Source: a virus. From it: 23,238 nucleotides of DNA. Shown piece by piece: positions 8,275 through 14,222 of this stretch. The stretch is taken from positions 1 to 23,238 of IMG/VR virus record IMGVR_UViG_3300036830_000109. One strand, given 5' to 3'. Each line of letters begins with the position of its first letter. Positions within the stretch are counted from its first letter, which is position 1. The notes under the pieces were generated by a model, which was not told where the DNA came from, did not search any database, and worked only from the letters and a program-made list of their open reading frames with translations. Made by a program: the position numbers and the translations under genes.

Positions 8275-9408
8275 ATGACGCAGACCATTCAATTGCGCCG
8301 CTCCTCGACGCCGGGCCATGTCCCGGCTTCGCTCGCGGACGGTGAAATCGGCATCAATAGCGCCGATAAAAAACTGTTCTACAAGGACTCCGGCGGGACG
8401 ATTCAATCGCTGCCGTTGTTCACGAATGCCGCGAATGGCTTGGCGGCGCTCGATGGCAGCGGCAAGATTTCGACCTCGATTCTGCCCGCCGCCGTGCTCG
8501 GTGATCTGCAATATCAGGGCACATGGAATGCAACCGCCAATTCGCCCGCGCTGGCGTCCGGTGTCGGCACCAAGGGTTATTATTACAAGGTGTCGGTTGC
8601 CGGCACCACGTCGGTCGACGGCAATGCCGTCTGGGGCGTTGGTGACTGGATTGTGTACGATGGCACGGCCTGGGACAAGATCGACAATAACAACGCGATC
8701 TCCTCGGTCGCCGGCCTGACCGGCGCGATTACCGCGGCCGCGCTCAAGACCGCGCTGGCGATTGCGAACACCGACGTTTCCGGTCTCGGCACCGCAGCGA
8801 CAAAAACCGTTGGCACTGCCGCTAACAATGTCGTGGCGCTCGATGGCGCGGCGAAATATCCCGCTGCCGATGGTTCGCAGATCACGAACTTGCCGCAGAC
8901 GCGCGTTCTCCTCGCGACACTGACAGCCGCGAACGTCGCCTATCTGAGTTACACGGCGCTTTCGACGGCCTACTCAAAATATGAATTTGAGTTTGACGGT
9001 CTGCGCCCCGCCAGCAACGGCGCGAAAGGTTATATGGCTGTCACGCAAGACGCCGGCGCGACGTGGAAGGATTCTACAAATAGTGCATATGGCGGCTCCG
9101 TTTCCGTCAATCCAAATGCCGGCAAGTGGATGTTTTTTATAAATAATATGTCCTCGGCCGCCGGCGGCACATTCGGTTCTATGTGGGTCAATGACCCGAC
9201 TGCTACCGATAGTCGTTATAAGTGCTTCTTCTGGAGTCTGTTTTATTATAATGCTGGCGATTGCTGTAACCCCGCCGGCTACTCTTTGGATAGCACTGTC
9301 GCGTACTACACCGCGAATGCGCTCGGCATTAACGGCATCAAATTTTTCCCTAGCTCCGGCAACTGGACCGATGGTGTGATCCGAGTATGGGGATGGAAAA
9401 CAACATGA
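8275..9408 (+). CDS. tail fibre / receptor-binding protein 1
   Basis: A 377-aa fibre. Residues 1-40 (TIQLRRSSTPGHVPASLADG then EIGINSADKKLFYKD) match the N-terminal domain found in the major tropism determinant and many fibres. Known shaft modules follow: LQYQGTWNATANSPALASG (about 78-96), GDWIVYDGTAWDKIDN (123-138), and DVSGLGTAATKTVGTAANNV (167-186) with DGSQITNLP (199-207). The C-terminal domain, about 208-377, is a separate unit rich in Tyr/Trp/Asn with a Cys-Cys pair (330-331), ending RVWGWKTT. It is probably the receptor-binding head. Its codons are visibly more AT-rich than the neighbours (runs such as TTTTTTATAAATAATATG), which suggests recent exchange. The stop overlaps the next start as ATGA. 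Confidence 0.85.
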   Translation: MTQTIQLRRSSTPGHVPASLADGEIGINSADKKLFYKDSGGTIQSLPLFTNAANGLAALDGSGKISTSILPAAVLGDLQYQGTWNATANSPALASGVGTKGYYYKVSVAGTTSVDGNAVWGVGDWIVYDGTAWDKIDNNNAISSVAGLTGAITAAALKTALAIANTDVSGLGTAATKTVGTAANNVVALDGAAKYPAADGSQITNLPQTRVLLATLTAANVAYLSYTALSTAYSKYEFEFDGLRPASNGAKGYMAVTQDAGATWKDSTNSAYGGSVSVNPNAGKWMFFINNMSSAAGGTFGSMWVNDPTATDSRYKCFFWSLFYYNAGDCCNPAGYSLDSTVAYYTANALGINGIKFFPSSGNWTDGVIRVWGWKTT

Positions 9409-9623
9409 GCCTTTTCCGAAAAGTTGACGGTGTTTTTGTTCCGCTGTCGGCGGACGATGAAGCCATCGCGCGTGCGGACGCAAATAATCTGTTCGCCAAT
9501 GATAGCGGTTACGAAATTTTACTATCCGCCGACGAGGCAACCGCCATCCGCGCGCGATGGGCTGCCAACCCGCCGGCGGTCGTGCAACAATCGCAAGGGA
9601 ATGGCGATGGTCAAGTCGCCTGA
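9405..9623 (+). CDS. small fibre-assembly-like protein
   Basis: A 72-aa protein whose ATG overlaps the fibre stop (ATGA), so it is translationally coupled to the fibre. In-frame ATGs at 9387 and 9393 lie inside the fibre gene and are less likely starts. The segment LLSADEATAIRARWAANPP resembles the C-terminal end of small phage tail-fibre assembly chaperones, which are usually encoded directly after their fibre. The similarity is short, so the role is inferred mainly from position. Confidence 0.6.
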   Translation: MSLFRKVDGVFVPLSADDEAIARADANNLFANDSGYEILLSADEATAIRARWAANPPAVVQQSQGNGDGQVA

Positions 9624-9894
9624 TAACGTCATCGAGATTTACGCCGAGCGCCGTTTTTTTGGACGGCAATATCACTTATCGGCCGGCGCCGGGCTGGCGC
9701 TGCACAATCACACCGAGGCCGACATTCACATGACGGTCATGCAAGCCGGCCGCGTCAAGATCAGCGGGCCGAACATCGCGCCGGTCGAGATCAGCGCGCC
9801 GGGCATCTTTAACTTTGTCGCCGGATCGCCGCATGAGATCGAGGCGCTTGTCGATGGCACTGTGATCTATAACCCGCTCAAAAATCCGGCCTAA
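9607..9894 (+). CDS. small cupin-fold protein
   Basis: A 95-aa single-domain cupin. I start it at ATG 9607, because AAGGGA (9595-9600) lies six bases upstream; the ATG at 9601 would be too close. The His-x-His pair in GLALHNHTEADIHMTV and a later PHEIEAL, which places a third His, fit the two cupin motifs and a metal site. The usual Glu of motif 1 is not clearly in register. It overlaps the preceding gene by 17 bases and precedes gpW. Its job in a fibre cassette is unknown: it may be structural, or act on a sugar or other ligand. Confidence 0.7.
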   Translation: MVKSPDNVIEIYAERRFFGRQYHLSAGAGLALHNHTEADIHMTVMQAGRVKISGPNIAPVEISAPGIFNFVAGSPHEIEALVDGTVIYNPLKNPA

Positions 9895-9900
9895 GACATC

Positions 9901-10320
9901 ATGCCGCAAATCGCGCCCATTCCCGGCACAGGCATCAACCGGGAAACCGGCGCCGTGCTCGCCGGCTGGCCGCATGTGCAGCAATCGCTCGGCGTGATTT
10001 TCTCGACCGCGTTCGGCGAGCGTGTCATGCGCCGCTGGTTTGGCTCGGCCGTGCCGGCGCTGCTTGGTCGCAACCTGATCAATTCGACGGTCCTGCGTTT
10101 TTGGACCGCTATCTGCACGGCGATCGACCTCTGGGAGCCGCGCTTCCGTATCACGAAAATCACGGCGCTCGCCTCGGCAACCGAGGCGCGCGCCGGCAAG
10201 ATCGGCTTTGCCCTCGTCGGCGTTTATTATCCGCGCGGGCATCTCGGCGATTACACGCTCGCCATTCCGAAAACCGTCACCATCGGCCGCGTCGGCACCT
10301 CGCTCGGCGTCGTTCCCTGA
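9901..10320 (+). CDS. W: baseplate wedge protein W (gp25-like)
   Basis: A 139-aa member of the GPW/gp25 family, which forms the baseplate wedge core and helps start sheath contraction. Seen: NRETGAVLAGWPHVQQSLGV, FSTAFGERVMRRWFGSAVPA and LLGRNLINSTVLRFWTAICT (about residues 13-93), followed by ALWEPRF-like IDLWEPRFRITKI. The family's RxxRPxFG element appears here as RVMRRWFGS. P2-type phages carry W between V and J; here it lies about 6 kb downstream, just before the sheath gene. No strong ribosome binding site is visible. Confidence 0.88.
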   Translation: MPQIAPIPGTGINRETGAVLAGWPHVQQSLGVIFSTAFGERVMRRWFGSAVPALLGRNLINSTVLRFWTAICTAIDLWEPRFRITKITALASATEARAGKIGFALVGVYYPRGHLGDYTLAIPKTVTIGRVGTSLGVVP

Positions 10321-10362
10321 CGGGCCTTTAGTCACACTTTCCAGACAAGGAGCAAGACGCCC

Positions 10363-11829
10363 ATGACCGAACCCGCTTTCGGCCTAAATATCAATCTCAT
10401 CGATACCGATCCGCTGCCGCCGACCTATGGCGATTTTTCGGTGATCGGCCTGGTGCTGCCGTCCGATGACGCCAACGCCACGACCTTCCCGCTCAATACG
10501 CCGGTCGATATCAACACCGGCGATCCGGCCACGTTGACCGCGCTCGGCTCCGGGCCGCTGGCGCAGGCGATCTTGCGCATCAATGCGCAGCTTGCCGACC
10601 TGCAACGCTCGGCCCGCGCCGTTGTGGTGCGCGTTGCGACCGGCGAAACCGACGATGCGACGATCGCCAATATCATCGGCGACCCGACCACCGGCACCGG
10701 CCTCTATGCGCTGCTCAAGGCGCCGCAGATGCTCGGCGTCACGCCACGCCTGATCGGCGCGCCAGGATTTACCGGCAAGACCAATTTCGCCATCCTGGCG
10801 CCCATGCCGATCTCGGCCGGCGGCGCCGATTACACGCATGCAACCGTCACATTCAATCCGGTCGGTGCAGCCGGCACGGTGCAATTCACTGGCGGCGCGG
10901 TCAGCGGCATTGCACTGACAAATCCCGGCAACTATCCCGAGGGCACCGTTGTCACCGCGGCCATTGCCGGTGACGGCAACGGCGCGACCGTCGGCACGCT
11001 CACGCTCGAACGGCTTGCCAATCCGATCTGCGCCGCGCTGCCGGCGATCCTCGAAGCCCTCATGGCGCATGCCATCGTCGGCGGCCCCGGCACCACCAAG
11101 ACCGACGCGATCGGCTGGCAGGGCACGCTAAATTCCAAGCGTCTCATTCCGGTCGATAATTGGGAAATCATCGCCGCAGGCGACGATACCGCCTATGAGG
11201 ACGGCGCCGCTTCGGCGCTCGGTATCGGCGTGCGTGTCGATTTCCAGCACAGCGGCTTTCCGTTTTGGTCATTCGCCAATCAGCCGGTGCAGGGTTTGCT
11301 CGGCCTCAAGCGCATCGATAGCTTTTCGCTGGTCGATGGCGCGACCGACGCGCAGGTCTTGCTTGCCGCCGGCGTCGGCGTCACCGTGCGCGGCGATCAT
11401 TCCGATACGTCGCTGACCGACTCCGGTTGGCAATTGATCTGCTACCGCAACGCCTCGACCGATGCGCAGTGGAATCTCTTGAACAAGACGCGCGGCCGCG
11501 ACTGCATCCACCTGGCATTGCTGCGCTCGATCCGCCAGCGCCTCGGCGTCGATAACGTCACGTTGCATGGCGTGCAGGCCGTGCTCAATGACATGACCGC
11601 GATTGCGGCCGACCTGACCAGCAAGGAATGCCTTATTGGCTGGTCGATCGGCTTTCGCTCGGCGGATAACACGATCGACAATCTGCGCGCCGGCAAGTTC
11701 ACGGTGTTTTTCGATGGCGAGCAGCCCGCGCCGATTTTGGAGGTCACCATCCAAAGCGGTCTCGACGAAAACGCGCTGCTTTCCGAAATGATCGCGCTCG
11801 ACACGCAATTGACCTCGGTCGGCGGCTGA
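10363..11829 (+). CDS. FI: contractile tail sheath protein FI
   Basis: A 488-aa sheath protein, longer than P2 FI (396). The C-terminal half has family features: LNSKRLIPVDNWEII, DFQHSGFPFWSFANQPVQGL (about residues 293-312), WNLLNKTRGRDCIHLALLRS, and the end VTIQSGLDENALLSEMI. About residues 140-219 form an added beta-rich module (DYTHATVTFNPVGAAGTV, then GGAVSGIALTNPGNYPEG, then GDGNGATVG) that separates APGFT (133-137) from AALPAILEALMAHAIVGGPG (224-243), normally near each other. AAGGAG (10347-10352) lies ten bases upstream, suggesting high expression. Confidence 0.92.
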   Translation: MTEPAFGLNINLIDTDPLPPTYGDFSVIGLVLPSDDANATTFPLNTPVDINTGDPATLTALGSGPLAQAILRINAQLADLQRSARAVVVRVATGETDDATIANIIGDPTTGTGLYALLKAPQMLGVTPRLIGAPGFTGKTNFAILAPMPISAGGADYTHATVTFNPVGAAGTVQFTGGAVSGIALTNPGNYPEGTVVTAAIAGDGNGATVGTLTLERLANPICAALPAILEALMAHAIVGGPGTTKTDAIGWQGTLNSKRLIPVDNWEIIAAGDDTAYEDGAASALGIGVRVDFQHSGFPFWSFANQPVQGLLGLKRIDSFSLVDGATDAQVLLAAGVGVTVRGDHSDTSLTDSGWQLICYRNASTDAQWNLLNKTRGRDCIHLALLRSIRQRLGVDNVTLHGVQAVLNDMTAIAADLTSKECLIGWSIGFRSADNTIDNLRAGKFTVFFDGEQPAPILEVTIQSGLDENALLSEMIALDTQLTSVGG

Positions 11830-11884
11830 TCGCCGCCGCACCCCGTAACCCGCACAACCTTCCGCAGTTAGGAGACCACGCGCC

Positions 11885-12415
11885 ATGCCGCTTTATATTC
11901 AAGAGGGCCTCAACCTTTACGTCGGCGACGACGGCCCGAACAATTCCAAGCATCTCAATTTGGAGGACGTGAAACTCCCCGAATTGGAGGAACTGACTCA
12001 GAGTTTCCACCCCGGCGGCGCGATCGGTCAGATCGAGGTCGGCGGCATGGGCCTCAAGGCGCTGGAAATGACTTTCAAGATCAAGGGTTGGGACCCGCAG
12101 GTCATGAGTCAGTTCGGCCTCTCGGGCGCCGCGCCGTTGTTCTACACCGTCTATGGCGTGGTGCGCGACAAGTCCGGCAATGCGCCGATCGAATTGAAGG
12201 GCGTTGCGCGCGGCAAGCTTACCCGCGTCAATAACGACAATCTCAAGCGCGGCGATCTGATGGGTAGCGATTTCAAGATCAGCGAATTGCTGCACTACGA
12301 ACTCTATTTCAACAAGGCGGAAAAGTTCTTTTACGATTGGCAGGCATCGACATGGCGCGTCGATGGTGTCGATCAGTATTCCGACGAGCGCACCATCCTG
12401 CGCATCCCAGGGTAA
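11885..12415 (+). CDS. FII: tail tube protein FII
   Basis: A 176-aa major tail tube protein, near the 172 aa of P2 FII. Recognisable: a start PLYIQEGLNLYVGDD, LEDVKLPELEELTQSFHPGG (about residues 26-45), GQIEVGGMGLKALEMTFKIK, and LLHYELYFNKAEKFFYDW near 143-160. It polymerises into the inner tube inside the FI sheath. The leader resembles that of FI, with AGGAG (11870-11874) also ten bases before the ATG. This fits high and balanced production of the two most abundant tail proteins. Confidence 0.92.
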   Translation: MPLYIQEGLNLYVGDDGPNNSKHLNLEDVKLPELEELTQSFHPGGAIGQIEVGGMGLKALEMTFKIKGWDPQVMSQFGLSGAAPLFYTVYGVVRDKSGNAPIELKGVARGKLTRVNNDNLKRGDLMGSDFKISELLHYELYFNKAEKFFYDWQASTWRVDGVDQYSDERTILRIPG

Positions 12416-12418
12416 CGG

Positions 12419-13648
12419 ATGGCGACGGCACCGGCTCAAGAGGCAGGCGCGCGCGCCGGCGGACATTTCCGCCGGGCGCTGGCCGCGCAGCTTGACGCCA
12501 CAATTGCCATCGCAACCGACATTGCCGACGAGGAGGGCGTCGATCTTACCGGCCTTTCAGGCGGCCATGCCTTTTTTGGATCTTCCGGTCTTTCGCCCGG
12601 ATCGAGCTTTTCGCCCGCGGTTGTACCATCGGCCACTCCACCGGCTTCCGGCGACTCGCAAAGCTTTGCCAATCCCGATCTTGTGCCGGATGCGATGCAC
12701 CGCCGCATCGATATCGGCGGCGGCGGTTTCGCGACCGATCGCTATAACAATCCTGGCGCACAGTGGCCGACCGAGCGCGCCGTTCGCTATGGCATGAGCG
12801 GCTATGGCGTGATCGGCGGCGGTAATAAAATCGCTGCTTTCCCGACGCCGGTTCACGGCGCCGCTGCCAATATGGATTTGCTGGCGCACCGCTATGCCGG
12901 CAAGACGATCGGCCAAGCCGCCCGCGAATGGTCCGGCGGCGGCCGTGGCGCGGTGCCAGGCTATTCATCTGACCAGCGCATCACGCCTGAATTAGCGCGC
13001 GACCCGAATTTTATGATCCCGTTCATGCGCTCGCATGTTGCCGGCGAGGGCACGCGCCGGCCGTTGACCGATCAGCAATGGGCCGATGCCTTTCGTCTCT
13101 ACCGCTCCGGCGGCCGTGGATGGGATGAGCGGTTGCCAGCACTGGCGGCCGCTGCGGCAAACGTCTCAGCGCCAGCCGGTGCGCCTGGCGCAGCGGTCGA
13201 TAGCGCGCTCGGCGAACTTGGTTTGCATGAGCGCCGCGATCGTGCGGCAGTTCGGCAATATCTCGCAACGGGCGGGTCGGGTCTTGATCCGGCTACAACG
13301 GCCTGGTGCGCGGCTTTCGTTAATTCCTCGCTGCAACAGCACGGCATCGAGGGCAGCCATTCCAATGTCGCGAATAGTTTTCAGCGATGGGGTGCCCCGG
13401 TTCATGACGGCGCGCAGCGCGGCGATGTGGTCGTTATTCCGCGCGGCCGCGGTCCTAACGAGACCGGGGGGCACGTCGGCCTTGCAACCGGCAATGTGCG
13501 CACCGATGCGCGCGGCAATCGCATGGTCGAGATGATCAGCGGCAATCGCCGCGATCGAGTCGAATTGAGTTGGGAACCTGAAAGTCGCGTCATGCTGCGC
13601 CGCGCCCGTGATACCGCGCCCGCGCCATCGGCTGTTGCCGCGCAATAA
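12419..13648 (+). CDS. tail-associated CHAP/NlpC-type murein hydrolase
   Basis: A 409-aa protein, three bases after FII. Residues 1-95 are low complexity. Residues about 108-232 form a domain starting RYNNPGAQWPTERAVRYG and containing FPTPVHGAAANMDLLAHRYA, a pattern found in phage tail-lysozyme-type proteins. Residues about 260-395 are a CHAP-like cysteine peptidase or amidase domain: TTAWCAAFVNSSLQQHGIEG with candidate Cys297, GGHVGLATG with His352, and SGNRRDRVEL with Asn376. It could cut peptidoglycan during genome entry, or during lysis. P2 has no gene between FII and E, so this is an insertion in the conserved order. No signal peptide is visible. Confidence 0.8.
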   Translation: MATAPAQEAGARAGGHFRRALAAQLDATIAIATDIADEEGVDLTGLSGGHAFFGSSGLSPGSSFSPAVVPSATPPASGDSQSFANPDLVPDAMHRRIDIGGGGFATDRYNNPGAQWPTERAVRYGMSGYGVIGGGNKIAAFPTPVHGAAANMDLLAHRYAGKTIGQAAREWSGGGRGAVPGYSSDQRITPELARDPNFMIPFMRSHVAGEGTRRPLTDQQWADAFRLYRSGGRGWDERLPALAAAAANVSAPAGAPGAAVDSALGELGLHERRDRAAVRQYLATGGSGLDPATTAWCAAFVNSSLQQHGIEGSHSNVANSFQRWGAPVHDGAQRGDVVVIPRGRGPNETGGHVGLATGNVRTDARGNRMVEMISGNRRDRVELSWEPESRVMLRRARDTAPAPSAVAAQ

Positions 13649-13677
13649 TTTTCGATCGACAAAGGAGAGCTACTGCC

Positions 13678-14067
13678 ATGAGCAAGACAAAGGAAAAACC
13701 GGCTGCCGCCGATCAGGTTGCCGCAGCCGCACCGGAATCTAAGTCGGCGCCGGTGATCGTTTTTGAAGGTGCCGACAAGCGTATCAAGCCGGTCGATCTG
13801 CAATGGCCGCTCACGATCGACGGCGTAACCTATCGGCAGATTTTTTTGCGGCGTCTCGCCGCCGGCGAGGTCGCGGCTTTCATCGACAAGATCACTGCGG
13901 CCGGCGTTGTTGCCGACGATGCCAAGGTACGCTTTCCGATTTATATCGATGTCGCTGGCAACGCGATCCCCGAAATGGTGATCGCCGCGCTCGACGATGA
14001 TGACGCCTTTGCATTGGATGAGGCCGCCCGCGATTTTTTGCCCCGACGGTTTCGCCCGACCTCATAG
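13678..14067 (+). CDS. E: tail assembly chaperone E (0-frame product)
   Basis: A 129-aa protein between tube and tape measure, the fixed place of the P2 gpE-type tail assembly chaperone. After an Ala/Lys-rich N-terminus it has KRIKPVDLQWPLTIDGVTYR, RRLAAGEVAAFIDKI and an acidic DDDDAFALDEAARDFLPRRF end. AAAGGAGAG precedes the ATG. Ribosomes that do not shift stop at TAG 14065-14067. Two in-frame T TTT TTG heptamers lie inside the gene (13842-13848 and 14034-14040); the second leads into the E' frame. The chaperone coats and shapes the tape measure before tube polymerisation and is absent from the virion. Confidence 0.88.
   Translation: MSKTKEKPAAADQVAAAAPESKSAPVIVFEGADKRIKPVDLQWPLTIDGVTYRQIFLRRLAAGEVAAFIDKITAAGVVADDAKVRFPIYIDVAGNAIPEMVIAALDDDDAFALDEAARDFLPRRFRPTS
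13842..13869 (+). promoter_or_regulatory. second in-frame slippery heptamer with close hairpin
   Basis: A second T TTT TTG (13842-13848) lies in the same register (codons ATT TTT TTG, residues 55-57 of gpE). Six bases later CTCGCC (13855-13860) pairs with GGCGAG (13864-13869) around a 3-nt loop, extendable by two G-T pairs. A slip here would add 50 residues and stop at TGA 13998-14000, giving a 107-aa product without E'. Whether it is used is unknown. Confidence 0.5.
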
Positions 14068-14071
14068 GGCG
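14034..14071 (+). promoter_or_regulatory. programmed -1 frameshift site (E/E')
   Basis: The slippery heptamer T TTT TTG occupies 14034-14040 in the correct register (codons GAT TTT TTG, residues 119-121 of gpE). A modest hairpin follows: CGCCC (14053-14057) with GGGCG (14067-14071), 12 bases downstream with a 9-nt loop. It may or may not stimulate the shift. The 0-frame stop TAG (14065-14067) is 24 bases past the heptamer. Confidence 0.82.
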
Positions 14072-14222
14072 CCGCTACGATCCTTTCCAATGGCGGAACT
14101 ATCGTGCCTATCTGAAAAGCACGATCGGTTGGTCGATGGCTGAAATGTCCGCGATGCCCTGGAATGATTTTATTGCCGAGCTTGAGGAAGCGCGGCGCAT
14201 GAGCGAACGTCGAGGCGACTGA
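14040..14222 (+). CDS. E': E' extension, made by -1 frameshift as gpE-E'
   Basis: The -1 frame is open from 14001 to TGA 14220-14222. After slipping at T TTT TTG (14034-14040) the ribosome re-reads G14040 and adds 60 residues: APTVSPDLIGRRYDPFQ, then WRNYRAYLKSTIGWSMAEMS, then AMPWNDFIAELEEARRMSER and RGD. The fusion would be 181 aa. The Trp- and acid-rich helical pattern resembles P2 E'. P2 uses the same TTTTTTG heptamer for its E+E' product. The stop overlaps the tape-measure ATG (TGATG). The extension is expected to bind the tape measure while the gpE part binds tube protein. No stand-alone start with a good ribosome site is seen. Confidence 0.85.
   Translation, partial: APTVSPDLIGRRYDPFQWRNYRAYLKSTIGWSMAEMSAMPWNDFIAELEEARRMSERRGD

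Noticed and set aside
8275-9408. Diversity-generating retroelement target in fibre 1 (Mtd-like N-terminus)
   Set aside because: No reverse transcriptase, no template repeat and no Avd-like gene is visible in the window. The N-terminal domain is common in ordinary fibres.
14068-14221. Gap between chaperone and tape measure as a separate small gene starting at an internal ATG
   Set aside because: No ribosome binding site precedes the internal ATGs, and the frame joins gpE exactly at a slippery heptamer, so frameshift extension explains it better.
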